This document shows positions 37,001 to 46,163 of a DNA stretch of 62,715 nucleotides, one piece after another. Both the position numbers and the translations under genes were made by a program. Below the pieces are notes generated by a model, which saw nothing but the letters and a program-made list of their open reading frames with translations, searched no databases and was not told the DNA's origin. Source of the stretch: CAZFER01 sp964517495 (GTDB lineage Bacteria; Hinthialibacterota; Hinthialibacteria; Hinthialibacterales; Hinthialibacteraceae); contig CAZFER010000033.1 in NCBI GenBank assembly GCA_964517495.1, positions 1-62,715 of the forward strand. Reading direction: 5' to 3'. Numbering within the stretch: the stretch's first letter is position 1; each line of letters begins with the position of its first letter.

Positions 37001-40000
37001 AACATTCTTTGAATATCGCGATGGTTTTCCTTACAACCTATTGACGCGTGTCGTACATCCCAAAGGGAACTCTTCTTATACTCAAACCTATGACTTGGCC
37101 AAATTAAACGGGCTTGATGAAATGCGGGTAATCAATCAAGAAAATGCGTTGGGTAATCAGTCAAGCATTGACTATGATCCTGATGCCTCGATTGTCACTC
37201 ATACCCGGCCTGATGGAGAACTCCAAACATATGAACACTTTAGTCATCATAGCCAACCCAAATCAATTACCCATCCTGATCAAAAAAGCATTTTCTATTC
37301 AAAGAACGAGAATGAACAATTGATCTCAGTGTCTTCAGATAAAGGCCAGACGACCTCATTTGAGTATCATGCCCCCTCCGGAAAATTGGCGTCCATTACC
37401 CTTCCATCAGGTGAATCGCTCCAATTTACTTTTACTGAACAAACACAAATCATTACCAATCCGGATAATAACGAAGAGGTTGCTTTCACCTTTTATAACC
37501 TCACCAAACGAACCTATCCGGATGGGAGCGCTGACCAATTCGTGTATGATGATCGTGGCAATATGATCACATTTATTGATCCTGCGGCTGAAGAATGGAA
37601 ATACGCATACAACTCCCAGGGGCTTGTAACCAGTATTACGAATCCACTTGGTGGAATAACAGTCTATGCGTATTACGATGATGGAAATTTGGAATCAGAA
37701 ACAGACGCCGATGGAGTTGAGGTAAAATATCAATATGGTAACAACAAGCGATTAACGAATATCGAATATGCTGATTTTCGCCGTGAACGATTCATTTATG
37801 ATGCAAATGACCGCATGTTTGCTTATGGGGATGTGGATGGGAATATTCATTATTTAACTTATGATGACAATAATAACCTTATTGAACTCAAAGATCCAAA
37901 TAATCAAACCATCCAAATGACTTACAATGAAATGGATTGGTTGACTGTATTCACCGATCGCCGGGATCACTCATGGACCTATATGTATGATAATATGGAA
38001 CGCCTGAAATCGATCACGAATCCCATGGGGATCACCACTTCATTTGGGTATAACACCTATGGGGATCTGAATCGGCTTTCCCGTGGTGACAGTGATTGGA
38101 AAGCGGTTTATGACGATGAAGGGAATATCAGTACACTCATCTCGCCCGATCAGAGCACCATAACATTTGAACGTAACCACTCCGGACTTATTACTCAGGA
38201 GACAAATCCACTGGGGCATTCTATTCAATATGAGTATGATGATATGAATCGTCTTACCCAAATGACCAATCCATTGAATGTATCCACAACGTATGGTTAT
38301 GACAGTGTTGGACGATTGAATACGATTCAACATTCCATCTTAGGAAGCATTAATTTAGCCTGGAATGCAATGGGAAATTTAATTCAACTGACTGATTTGA
38401 ATAGCAATAATTGGTCTTTTTCCTATACCTCACAAGGTCGCCTTAAGAATCAAACGGATCCATTTGGTAACCGTATTGCCTATCAATATGATGAATTAGG
38501 CCAACTAAATAAAATCAACCATCCTGATAATAAAACTCTTTCGATAAATTATGATCCATATGGGAATATCCAGTATACTCAACATTCTGATGGAACTTCG
38601 ATTTCTTTTACCTATAACGAGTTGCAATGTTTAACCGAGACTAAAAATTTAACCCTTGCTTATGATGCTGATGAAAATATCACTGAAACAAAAGATGGGG
38701 ATATTGGTTTTAGTGCATCATATGATAAGGCAGGGAAACTCAGCGAGGCTGGTTATAACAACGATGCCTTTATGGTGAATTATACCTATGATTCAAAGAC
38801 GGGCCTTTTGACCAAAGTCTCGGATACCTTGACCAAAACCGTTATTGATCTCACCTATGATGTGAATTTTAGATTAATAAATATGAATCGGACAAACGGT
38901 ATCGAGACAAATTATACATATGATACCGCTGGACAGATTACCCGCATACAGGAAGGGAATTTTATTGACCTGCAATTTACATACAATCCCCATGGGCAAA
39001 TTGTTACTTCGGCAGCCAAGATGCCATTAAATCCATGGGATGCTATTTCCAAAGGTGTTGAAGAATTTGTATATGATAACGCATCACAGATAAAAAGTGC
39101 TGGATATGCCTATGATAAACAGGGGCGATTGACGAACGCTCCTCAGGTTGAAATCGGCTGGAATGGCTTATCCCAAATCACCAAATTGAATTTTGATACA
39201 TTTGATTATAATGGAAATGGCGATCTTATATCGCAAGCCAGTAGCGAGCGGTCTCTCCATTACTATTACAACTATGCGTTTCCCCTTTCACCACTGATGA
39301 CAGAATATGATACGAATGCAAAATCATTTACTCGTTATTACGTTTGGACACCCGCTGGCCAATTGCTATATATGATCGATGCACAACAGAATAACGCTGT
39401 ATATTATTATCATTTTGATCAAGCTGGTTCCACGCTTGCCTTGACTGATCAAAGCGGTAATGTGACGGATTCGTATGCGTATACACCCTATGGAATGTTA
39501 TTGGCCCAGCAGGGTGATCATCTGCAACCATTTACATATAATGGACGTGGCGGTGTTCGGCAACTTGATCCAAAGGGCCGGTTTTATCACATGCGAGCAC
39601 GTGTTTATGATGCGCAGAGCGGACGCTTTGTATCCCGCGAAGAATGGTGGCCTCAGTTGGATCATCCCATCTTAATCAATCCTTATCAATATGCACTGGA
39701 TGATCCTGTCAATCAATCGGATATAACCGGTAACACGCCTGTAAGGCTGCTTCAAACGGAAATTTGGAGCAATGTATCAAGCAATATACGTACTCCTAAC
39801 CTTTCTCAAGCCGAATCGCCTATGAAGACCTTGACGATTCAATCTCAACAAACACCGGCAACAGCTCTTGATGATATTTATCCAAGTTTGGCTGGAAATT
39901 CCCCTCGAAAGTCAAGAGCGGGTCAACGTGTCTTTTTGATGAATGGGGAAACACCAAAAGTAAAGTTCTTACCCCCAACACCGAAAAAGATAGAGCGTGT

Positions 40001-40301
40001 TGCAAACAGTAAAATACCCAATTACAAAACAGGGGATTGGATCAAGATTTCGACTAAACGAACCGCCGTGCGCAAAGGGAAAAAGTTCTGGTCGAAGAAC
40101 CTGCAATTAATGCGTCAAGGTGACCATGTTAAAGTGATTGAAGACAAAGGGAAATGGATCAAAGTTATAACCATAAAAGGAACGATAGGCTGGATTCACA
40201 AGAGTTCGGTGGGGCAGAAGAAACTAAAATTAAGTAACAAGCGTTTTTCTCCACCCCCTATGACCGGCAAGGATGAATATTCCTTGGCGCGACGGGGATG
40301 A
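34074..40301 (+). CDS. Giant secreted RHS/YD-repeat protein with SH3b-like tip
   Basis: The 2075-residue protein has a signal peptide (IILLVCLFSFSIGS), then a beta-rich N-terminal region of about 670 residues. A proline linker (ATPTPNIPSEPTPVPTRPSK, near residue 702) leads to a RHS-barrel start (GDPISAGSGAYTYTLPL) and many YD repeats such as YDDMNRLTQMTNPL. The RHS core near residues 1780-1890 includes DQAGSTLALTDQSGNV and GRFYHMRARVYDAQSGRFVS. The closing motif reads YALDDPVNQSDITGN, a variant of the usual DPxG end. Behind it is a tip of about 180 residues with an SH3b-like domain (AVRKGKKFWSKN, then KWIKVITIKGTIGWIHKSSV). RHS proteins encase a C-terminal toxin or adhesin. The tip here is not a known nuclease, and cell-wall binding is possible. 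Confidence 0.88.
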   Translation: MNKAHLMQWIILLVCLFSFSIGSTEPAYQDILFINKAIPQELLDKINEDQKNCFIHPFLDIPVLDDITVKSPTINLKDALTSDPTTGEPSNHTEFTVIYAAQTSGHYALSAMHEQGRLISNRYGSHMFVEGQMSWYQYRPSSSVQSFPIRLEALPTYLCQGCYKPPLSIKYKVVNNLYYFEDEIALEDIPRPGSNLFSKELVFLCPRTPELWDPFYNPAKHHHDLRGDFFRFKFSAKQGDKVLFKTIPSDIPQAPKDEWGLLLLDFRRINYVDGKEEMIESLDSVGDDYVETIGQMRLGGFTADRDGDYYVIVHAPSFDDYTIDSRLASEKNGFCPSPAGGTKGVIFYSPPLHVQESSEDTFKGVEYVQIGSEDMDLPIVEFKVPWLNTSTVIGNRTLKEVTVNIADSELKHIKKVTLKYYDFEHNGYFTIKEHIVSATNSNYGGRVTLKGFERNISDVVIDSEARSPFFRVYLTIDKFLPEEMVFTAYIEPDSMVFTEEVYWNDKSIEAGQVLVKEEKPIRGWFKVKGHPHKLQVSYGSRNPGGDSSDPVFIEGKMEVDALHAKLTWPVEATKPVILKSLFVEVERAYEDFYKHLGSLTLWHDQNCLGNNMSRIAWTNLPNYSTQKYYFGHMDKPIKLNPGESHCFVIRLEIKEGIFTPITFRFKLEPKDIIGNEPDEEYLPVFAEGETVESWFSLNSAVATPTPNIPSEPTPVPTRPSKPVDEISERVNLGRNRDYRTSETLGDPISAGSGAYTYTLPLFSLGGPMDFETELIYRSDFDQINGHAGLPTPFWWTPFTTAKVAASFRGDQFASFQLSNGNHVSFIKEEGEWRPARSAEDIESFAYNDNGSPIPYQMHQTDAYLYLMDPIEERVYIFERVGGNFLNTRIKYILDRNGNRINIVYSSIQDVKPSGINDGLGRELALLYTDIQGFKFLSEIIDLTSFQLRSYVLNYTFSDDGSSPVSLSSVRDRDNKETFFEYRDGFPYNLLTRVVHPKGNSSYTQTYDLAKLNGLDEMRVINQENALGNQSSIDYDPDASIVTHTRPDGELQTYEHFSHHSQPKSITHPDQKSIFYSKNENEQLISVSSDKGQTTSFEYHAPSGKLASITLPSGESLQFTFTEQTQIITNPDNNEEVAFTFYNLTKRTYPDGSADQFVYDDRGNMITFIDPAAEEWKYAYNSQGLVTSITNPLGGITVYAYYDDGNLESETDADGVEVKYQYGNNKRLTNIEYADFRRERFIYDANDRMFAYGDVDGNIHYLTYDDNNNLIELKDPNNQTIQMTYNEMDWLTVFTDRRDHSWTYMYDNMERLKSITNPMGITTSFGYNTYGDLNRLSRGDSDWKAVYDDEGNISTLISPDQSTITFERNHSGLITQETNPLGHSIQYEYDDMNRLTQMTNPLNVSTTYGYDSVGRLNTIQHSILGSINLAWNAMGNLIQLTDLNSNNWSFSYTSQGRLKNQTDPFGNRIAYQYDELGQLNKINHPDNKTLSINYDPYGNIQYTQHSDGTSISFTYNELQCLTETKNLTLAYDADENITETKDGDIGFSASYDKAGKLSEAGYNNDAFMVNYTYDSKTGLLTKVSDTLTKTVIDLTYDVNFRLINMNRTNGIETNYTYDTAGQITRIQEGNFIDLQFTYNPHGQIVTSAAKMPLNPWDAISKGVEEFVYDNASQIKSAGYAYDKQGRLTNAPQVEIGWNGLSQITKLNFDTFDYNGNGDLISQASSERSLHYYYNYAFPLSPLMTEYDTNAKSFTRYYVWTPAGQLLYMIDAQQNNAVYYYHFDQAGSTLALTDQSGNVTDSYAYTPYGMLLAQQGDHLQPFTYNGRGGVRQLDPKGRFYHMRARVYDAQSGRFVSREEWWPQLDHPILINPYQYALDDPVNQSDITGNTPVRLLQTEIWSNVSSNIRTPNLSQAESPMKTLTIQSQQTPATALDDIYPSLAGNSPRKSRAGQRVFLMNGETPKVKFLPPTPKKIERVANSKIPNYKTGDWIKISTKRTAVRKGKKFWSKNLQLMRQGDHVKVIEDKGKWIKVITIKGTIGWIHKSSVGQKKLKLSNKRFSPPPMTGKDEYSLARRG

Positions 40302-40302
40302 T

Positions 40303-40737
40303 TTACTGCTCAATCAAAACTTGGTATTTTATTTGATCTGGTTGGGATGATAATTCCGGTTCTTCCCCTGGCGAGAACCACGCATCCATTAACAAGCCAA
40401 ATATAAACATCACAACAGCCAGGGTGATGGCTTTGTTGAGTTTGGTTTGGAAGACAGCCATGGCACAAAAAGCCAAAACCACAAACTCAACAAGCGAACC
40501 GGTAATCATGAGAGCTGTCTCTGGTGGTTTTTCGATACCAAAAGGACTTAATATGATCATCAATAATACACCGATACAAATACCGATAAAAACGTTGATA
40601 ATCCCCGATAAGATGACACAGACAATACAGCGTCCATAAGTTGCGTATTCAATATTGACCAAAGAAGCAAAAAGATAAAGAATACCCGCTGCAATCAATG
40701 TTCCGATAATGATTCCAATGAGTGTAGCGATAATCAT
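40303..40737 (-). CDS. Small four-helix membrane protein
   Basis: The 144-residue protein has about four membrane segments (for example IIGTLIAAGILYLFASLV and LNKAITLAVVMFIFGLLMDA) and a short polar C-terminus. It starts behind an excellent AGGAGG ribosome site. Its stop nearly touches the stop of the RHS gene on the other strand. No family was recognised. A role as immunity or export partner for the RHS protein is possible, but opposite orientation weakens this. Confidence 0.6.
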   Translation of the reverse strand: MIIATLIGIIIGTLIAAGILYLFASLVNIEYATYGRCIVCVILSGIINVFIGICIGVLLMIILSPFGIEKPPETALMITGSLVEFVVLAFCAMAVFQTKLNKAITLAVVMFIFGLLMDAWFSPGEEPELSSQPDQIKYQVLIEQ

Positions 40738-40781
40738 GATGCCTCCTGATTTGTTTTTCCTATAAAATGCCTTTAATCAAA

Positions 40782-40817
40782 CAATGGCTCAAAGCAAAAA
40801 TTTGCTTTGAGCCATTG
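40782..40817 (-). terminator. Strong 17-bp hairpin after the prepilin gene
   Basis: CAATGGCTCAAAGCAAA pairs perfectly with TTTGCTTTGAGCCATTG around a two-base loop. It lies 24 bases past the prepilin stop and just upstream of the small membrane gene, on the leftward transcript. The T tract is weak, so it may end transcription or protect mRNA ends. Confidence 0.65.
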
Positions 40818-40841
40818 CATGTTCAACTATATAGTGTGTAC

Positions 40842-41459
40842 TCATTGAATGGTATTAGGCGGCATGGTCCGCAAGTAGGTTTCACCATCCTGAATAATCG
40901 GACCTTTCATCACGCTGGGATCACCGCCCCAAATATAAATGTCACCATCACTAACCAAGCCGTTTGAAGTGTGGTAGGTTCTCACGGTGGTCCCGTTCAT
41001 TAAACCGGAACGCGCCCCCATATCTTCATCCTGATCCGGACCCCGGGAGTTCATGTTATAGAATTTCTTGACTGGTTCTGGTTGTGCTGGAGCAACAGAC
41101 ATTTCATAGGCGTCAACTCCTCCTGTATCACCGGTTCCGAATTTACTTTCAAAGGGATCGCTGGGAAGGGCACTCAAATATGCCACTGGCTCCAGCAAAA
41201 AATAAAAGCCCGCGTCACTCCGAGGTTTGGTGTCATCATAGTTTTTCAAAATATAATGCTCAGATTCATTGGTGTATGAATTATGATCAATAAAATACAT
41301 CTCTTCCGCTTTGGACAGCGCTTTTAAGTCGCTAATCACCCGGGCGATTTTCGCCCGTGTTTGTGCGTTTAAAAAGTTAGGCACCGCGATCGCGGCCAAA
41401 ATCCCGATAATTGCCACCACAATCAATAACTCAATCAAAGTGAAACCTCTTTTTCCCAT
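40842..41459 (-). CDS. Type IV pilin-like (pseudopilin-like) prepilin protein
   Basis: The 205-residue protein starts with a short leader, then GFTLIELLIVVAIIGILAAI, the prepilin peptidase site with the Glu at position 5 of the mature protein and the N-terminal hydrophobic helix. The C-terminal domain has a conserved ending with DGDIYIWGGDPSV typical of prepilins of candidate-phylum genomes. It is probably processed by a prepilin peptidase and assembled in a type IV pilus or type II secretion pseudopilus. No assembly genes are close by. Many similar stand-alone prepilins occur in such genomes. Confidence 0.9.
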   Translation of the reverse strand: MGKRGFTLIELLIVVAIIGILAAIAVPNFLNAQTRAKIARVISDLKALSKAEEMYFIDHNSYTNESEHYILKNYDDTKPRSDAGFYFLLEPVAYLSALPSDPFESKFGTGDTGGVDAYEMSVAPAQPEPVKKFYNMNSRGPDQDEDMGARSGLMNGTTVRTYHTSNGLVSDGDIYIWGGDPSVMKGPIIQDGETYLRTMPPNTIQ

Positions 41460-41624
41460 TCTCCCACTACCTCGCTTATATAATGTTATAGACCTATTTT
41501 GCTAAATTGAATCGCTTTTGTCAATGAAAAATTTAAATGATTGAACGTTTAATACTAGCGAGGGACTGTTATTTTATGTTTATGATTGTGTTTGGATCAA
41601 ATGAGCCCAAGTGAACTTCTGGGA

Positions 41625-42674
41625 TTAACGCTTATTTTTGGAGGACGTATCCTTATCAATATCAGCCATATGGCCGATAGGAACTGGTTCACGTTTTTGA
41701 CCTAAATGCTGTTGTGCCAGCAGTAAACAACCTGCACCACTTAATATCCCGATCCCAGCTATCCACTGCCCAGCAGTAAAAAGTTCACCAAAAATCAAAA
41801 AGGAAAGGATTACCGTCAAAAAGGGAGCTGATAATTGGCATCCACTGCTGACCGACACACCAATATGCTGAATCGCATAATAAAAGCAAACATGGGCGAT
41901 TCCGATTCCCATCAAGGCGGATAGGGCCAAAATTCCCAGCCGGTGTGTTTCCATTTTCAATACATCCGTCCATTCGCCGAATAAAAACATGTTAATCAAT
42001 AGAACCAATGCGGTATATAAGCAAATGATGGGAAAAGTCACCCACGGTTTAACTCCCCCCATAAAATAGCGCACCGAAACACCGTAGAATCCAAAAAAGA
42101 TCGCACATACAAAGATAATGAGCAAACCACGCCATTCCCCCTCGAGCAGCAAGGTGGGATTAAATAAATTCATGCCAATAAAACCGATTACTGACAGCGT
42201 GATGCCCAACCAGAACAAACCCGATCGCAGCAACGCCCGTTCATCAGGGAAAAAGTAAAACGATCCAATAATTGCAAAGGCCAATGATATTCGATGTAAA
42301 AACACCAATACGCCCGGCTCCATATAATAAACCGCTGCTGCCCACAATGTTTGAGCGCCTAGATTAACCAGGGTTGGTGGAATCGCCAAAATGAAATAGC
42401 GTTTTTTTATTTCCCCACGCTGATAAAGGTAAATAAAGGGGATCACCCATAATATCGCTGCCATCGGATAACGAATACCATTCGCTGTCCAGGCATCGAT
42501 TTCGTCAATAAATGATCTTAAAAACACAGGAATGGTGGCCCAACAACAGATCGAAATGGTTAAGGCCAAAGTGGCCTTGACATTAAAACGAGAAGCAGAA
42601 TGAGGCAAGATTAAAGTCTTTCTTTTGTTCAATTTAACCGTATGATAATGGATGCATAAAATGAATTGGTTCAT
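41625..42674 (-). CDS. EamA/DMT-family transporter
   Basis: The protein is about 349 residues from the ATG at 42674, with ten hydrophobic segments in two related halves, the EamA arrangement (TLALTISICCWATIPVFLRS; ALMGIGIAHVCFYYAIQHIG; ELFTAGQWIAGIGILSGAG). Such transporters move small metabolites or amino acids. The substrate is unknown. The longer start (42710) would overlap the divergent SbcD-like gene and adds polar residues. A start at about residue 26 of that form (TTG) is also possible. The C-terminus is Lys-rich. It is divergent from the SbcD-like gene. Confidence 0.82.
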   Translation of the reverse strand: MNQFILCIHYHTVKLNKRKTLILPHSASRFNVKATLALTISICCWATIPVFLRSFIDEIDAWTANGIRYPMAAILWVIPFIYLYQRGEIKKRYFILAIPPTLVNLGAQTLWAAAVYYMEPGVLVFLHRISLAFAIIGSFYFFPDERALLRSGLFWLGITLSVIGFIGMNLFNPTLLLEGEWRGLLIIFVCAIFFGFYGVSVRYFMGGVKPWVTFPIICLYTALVLLINMFLFGEWTDVLKMETHRLGILALSALMGIGIAHVCFYYAIQHIGVSVSSGCQLSAPFLTVILSFLIFGELFTAGQWIAGIGILSGAGCLLLAQQHLGQKREPVPIGHMADIDKDTSSKNKR

Positions 42675-42709
42675 ATATGCTTGAATTTGATTAAATGCTG
42701 GATATTGCA

Positions 42710-43966
42710 ATGAGTAAAGGGATCACCTGCCTGCATATCGCTGACTTGCACTTTGGAGTGGAAACCTATGGTTTGACCAATCCTCAAACCGGTTTGAATA
42801 CTCGTTTGGAAGATTTTTCCGCTTCATTAAAGCAAGCGATCGATTTTGCTATAGATCATACTGTTGATCTGGTGGTTTTTGCAGGCGATGCTTATAAGCG
42901 AAATTCACCCTCACCCACCGAACAACGTGAGTTAGTTCACCATTTATGCCGATTAGCTGATGCCAACATCCCCGTGATTATGATATCCGGCAATCATGAT
43001 ATTCCGGTGATGCATGGCAAGGCTTCATCGATCGATATATTTCGCCGTCTACGTCCGGAGCAAATTCAAGTTTATATTAATCACCCAACGCTTGGTGATT
43101 TCTCCCCTCCTATAATAAAAACCCGAAACGGACAAATCGCGGTGTGTTGCCTGCCTTACATAAGCCCCAGTTATCTCCGTTATACCTATCATCAGGATAA
43201 TATGAACGAAGAACAGTTGCAGCAAGCCTATCAGGCTTTTTATAACGAGACCATTCAGGCGATGGCCCGGCTTTGCCCTGATGATGTACCTAAAATTTTA
43301 CTTGCCCATCTTACTGTTCAGGGTGCGCGTTTGGGAGGATATCGGGGGAGTGCTTTGATCACCGATGAAATCCAAATTTTACCTGCCGATTTGGCGAATG
43401 CCGGGTATGACTATGTAGCACTTGGGCATATCCATCAACATCAAAATCTTACACCACTGCCTCATATTCCCATAGTGTATTCAGGCAGCATCGATCGGGT
43501 CGACTTTGGAGAGATGGAAGAGGAAAAAGGATTTGTGCTTTCTCATGTTGAAAAAGGGGGAAGTGAATACGAATTCAAACCGGTTAAAGTTCGTCCTTTT
43601 TGCGCCATTCACGTCGAATGTGATGCCGATGATGATTTAACCCAGCGAATTCTCAATGCCATTGAGATGCATGATATAGAAGGAGCAGTGGTGCGGCTAT
43701 CCTATGTGGCCGATGATGCGGAAGTGCAATCGCTTGATATGAAGCGAATTCATCAGGCCCTGAAACCAGCCCAAAGCAAGGCCGGTTTTCATCGCATACC
43801 CCGTGAAACGCAAGCCCGGCGCCGTTCTGTTTCACTTACCGGTGAAGTGACATTAATTGATGCATTAAATACGTATATTCGAGAAAATGAGGATTTAAAA
43901 AAAGATGGCTCCCAATTAGTTGAAAAAGCCAAGGATATCGCCCGTTCGGTTCAAATGAAACTATGA
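42710..43966 (+). CDS. SbcD-like metallophosphoesterase DNA exonuclease
   Basis: The 418-residue protein has the calcineurin-like two-metal site of Mre11/SbcD nucleases: DLHFG near residue 13, GDAYKR near residue 61, GNHD near residue 97, LLAHLTVQ near residue 200 and LGHIHQHQ near residue 240. Such enzymes normally act with the SbcC/Rad50 ATPase. No sbcC gene follows here. The start at 42710 follows a GGAT ribosome site. The next gene begins 30 bases after its stop but encodes an unrelated deacetylase. The nuclease class is secure, the partner is elsewhere or absent. Confidence 0.9.
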   Translation: MSKGITCLHIADLHFGVETYGLTNPQTGLNTRLEDFSASLKQAIDFAIDHTVDLVVFAGDAYKRNSPSPTEQRELVHHLCRLADANIPVIMISGNHDIPVMHGKASSIDIFRRLRPEQIQVYINHPTLGDFSPPIIKTRNGQIAVCCLPYISPSYLRYTYHQDNMNEEQLQQAYQAFYNETIQAMARLCPDDVPKILLAHLTVQGARLGGYRGSALITDEIQILPADLANAGYDYVALGHIHQHQNLTPLPHIPIVYSGSIDRVDFGEMEEEKGFVLSHVEKGGSEYEFKPVKVRPFCAIHVECDADDDLTQRILNAIEMHDIEGAVVRLSYVADDAEVQSLDMKRIHQALKPAQSKAGFHRIPRETQARRRSVSLTGEVTLIDALNTYIRENEDLKKDGSQLVEKAKDIARSVQMKL

Positions 43967-43995
43967 TGGATTAAATCCATTGGAAAGGTTAGACC

Positions 43996-44886
43996 ATGAA
44001 ACATTTCACCCACCCTTCTTTTGTTTTTTTCGCTTTTGGTTTAGTGATGTTGGTTGCCAATGTAAACCATTCATTTTCCCAGGAAAATGAAAATAATGAA
44101 ATTCGACTATTAGTTCGTGCTGATGATATGGGGGCTGCTCATGCAGTCAATGAGGCTTGCCTCAAGACGTATAAAGAGGGAATTGTCCGGAGTGTTGAGG
44201 TGTTGGTTTCCACTCCCTGGTTCAATGAAGCAGTCAAGATGCTGAATGAAAATCCAGGCTTTGATGTAGGGGTTCATCTTGATCTCACCAGCGAATGGGA
44301 ATATTACAAATGGGGACCAATTACCCAAGCTCCAAGCCTGGTGGATGCACAGGGGCATTTTTTCCCCATGACGTCCCAACGTAATAATTTCCCACCCAAC
44401 ACCGGTTTTTTGCAATCCAATTACAGATTGGATGAAGTGGAGAAAGAATTGCGTGCTCAGATTGAATTGGCCATCGAGAAAATCCCACAGGTAAGTCATC
44501 TTTCCAGTCATATGGGTACACCGACTGCCACCAAGGAGCTCAAAGCCATTGTCGATAAACTCGCCAGGGAATTCAACCTTCCCATTGATACCCCACCTTA
44601 CCTGAAGCGTGCTGGTGGATTCGGTGGCAGTCACACCACACCCACCCAAAAAGAAGGCCGGATGGTGGAAATTCTCGAAAACCTGCAACCCGGCACCTAT
44701 CTCTTTGTCGAACATCCCGCTCTAAATACACCGGAAATGGAGCCTATCGGCCATATCGGTTACAGAAACGTTGCCGCTGACCGCGAGGGAGTGACCTTTG
44801 CTTTTACCAGTGAAAAGGTAAAAAAAGTAATTGAAGATCGAGGTATCCAATTGATTAGTTACAAAGATCTTTACGAGGAACAATAG
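43996..44886 (+). CDS. Secreted YdjC/ChbG-family carbohydrate deacetylase
   Basis: The 296-residue protein has a signal peptide (FFAFGLVMLVANVNHSFS) and then the YdjC-type deacetylase core. This includes RADDMG near residue 36 (the catalytic Asp pair), GVHLDLTSEWEYY, VSHLSSHMGTPTATKELK and a His in FVEHPALN. These enzymes remove acetyl groups from chitooligosaccharide-type sugars. Secretion would put it on extracellular oligosaccharides. It is close behind the SbcD-like gene (30 bases), perhaps co-transcribed but functionally unrelated. Confidence 0.9.
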   Translation: MKHFTHPSFVFFAFGLVMLVANVNHSFSQENENNEIRLLVRADDMGAAHAVNEACLKTYKEGIVRSVEVLVSTPWFNEAVKMLNENPGFDVGVHLDLTSEWEYYKWGPITQAPSLVDAQGHFFPMTSQRNNFPPNTGFLQSNYRLDEVEKELRAQIELAIEKIPQVSHLSSHMGTPTATKELKAIVDKLAREFNLPIDTPPYLKRAGGFGGSHTTPTQKEGRMVEILENLQPGTYLFVEHPALNTPEMEPIGHIGYRNVAADREGVTFAFTSEKVKKVIEDRGIQLISYKDLYEEQ

Positions 44887-44909
44887 AAATTTGGATGCTT
44901 AAATTGCTT

Positions 44910-46163
44910 TCAAGGCATTCTCAACGCCAATTCGGCGTAAACTTGGGCGGTATCAATCAACGACTGTATTTCCAAATATTCGTTATTGCTGTGTAATCCC
45001 GCCCCTTTTACGCCATAACCGATCGAGGGACACTTGGCTTGGTTGGTAAAAAAGTGCAAATCAGTAAAGGCTCCAAAGATGAGGAGTTCGGCTGGTTTAT
45101 TGCTCAACTCATTAACTATCTCTTTGGCTGTCTGGCAAAGAGATGAATGGGGATCACTAATCCCGGCGCTGAAACCACGCTGGATAATAAATTTGGCTTT
45201 CAGGTTTTTATCCGCTTTCTTCATGGCGTTAAGTACATTGTTGAAATCCTTTTTCACCTGGCTGACGCTCTCCTCCGGAATTAACCTCCGGTCAATGGAA
45301 AAACGAAACATGTCGGGGATTATGTTGATTTTTGTACCGCCTTTTGCCACCCCACCCATTGTTAAAGTTGGGCGTTCAAACTCTTTGGAATTCATGGGAT
45401 AATTGGTCTTGCGCTCTTTTACGTTTTCATGCATGACCAACAGCTGTTTGGCAACATTGATGCCTTTTTCAAACGCGTTGATCCCGCTCTTGGGGGAAGA
45501 ACCATGGGCTGAAACACCGGTTACTTCAATATTCCCCCATAACACACCCCGATGTCCATAAGCTACAATATGGCCATCTCCCCCTTCACACACCACCGCT
45601 GCATCCGGTTTGACCAATTTTTCTTTTACTATGTAACCAACTCCACATTCACCACCGATCTCTTCATCACAGGTGAAGGAAAATTCCATGTTCCACGAAG
45701 GCTTTAATCCACAGGCCTTTAGTGCTTTGGCAGCAAATATCGAGGCTGCAAGACATCCTTTCATATCACTCGTTCCACGGCCATACAAGCGCTTTCCTTT
45801 GATAGTGGGATTGAACGGATTGGTTTTCCACCCTTCTCCCGCAGGGACAACATCGAAATGGCTATTAAAATGAATTGTCTTGGAAACTTTGATATCCCAG
45901 CGGCTGATCAGGTTCCAGCGTGGATAATCCCACATCGCTGGTGATGTATGTGCTTCGACATATGCTTTAGGGACACGTACCTTTTGGGTTTTGAATCCTT
46001 CTGAGCGCATCAAATCACTTAAAAAATCCACACAGGGTTTAAAATCACAGCCCGGTGGATTTTCGGTTGCAAACGCGCACAAATCCTGGGTTAACTTGAT
46101 AAGTTCATTCTTTTGGCTTTGTAAATAATCGCGGATAGATTTACGTATTGCCTTATCGATCAT
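44910..46163 (-). CDS. M20 family metallohydrolase (ArgE/DapE-like)
   Basis: The 417-residue protein is an M20 peptidase/deacylase. It has HFNSHFDVVPAGEGW with the first metal His and Asp, GRGTSDMKGCL with the bridging Asp, DEEIGGECGVG with the catalytic Glu, and LHSNNEYL with the final His. The middle dimerisation domain (VSAHGSSPKSGINAFEKG) is present. It hydrolyses N-acyl amino acids or similar amides, but ArgE or DapE cannot be told apart. Its start overlaps the end of the YfhO-like gene by 11 bases, so the two are co-transcribed leftwards. Confidence 0.9.
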   Translation of the reverse strand: MIDKAIRKSIRDYLQSQKNELIKLTQDLCAFATENPPGCDFKPCVDFLSDLMRSEGFKTQKVRVPKAYVEAHTSPAMWDYPRWNLISRWDIKVSKTIHFNSHFDVVPAGEGWKTNPFNPTIKGKRLYGRGTSDMKGCLAASIFAAKALKACGLKPSWNMEFSFTCDEEIGGECGVGYIVKEKLVKPDAAVVCEGGDGHIVAYGHRGVLWGNIEVTGVSAHGSSPKSGINAFEKGINVAKQLLVMHENVKERKTNYPMNSKEFERPTLTMGGVAKGGTKINIIPDMFRFSIDRRLIPEESVSQVKKDFNNVLNAMKKADKNLKAKFIIQRGFSAGISDPHSSLCQTAKEIVNELSNKPAELLIFGAFTDLHFFTNQAKCPSIGYGVKGAGLHSNNEYLEIQSLIDTAQVYAELALRMP

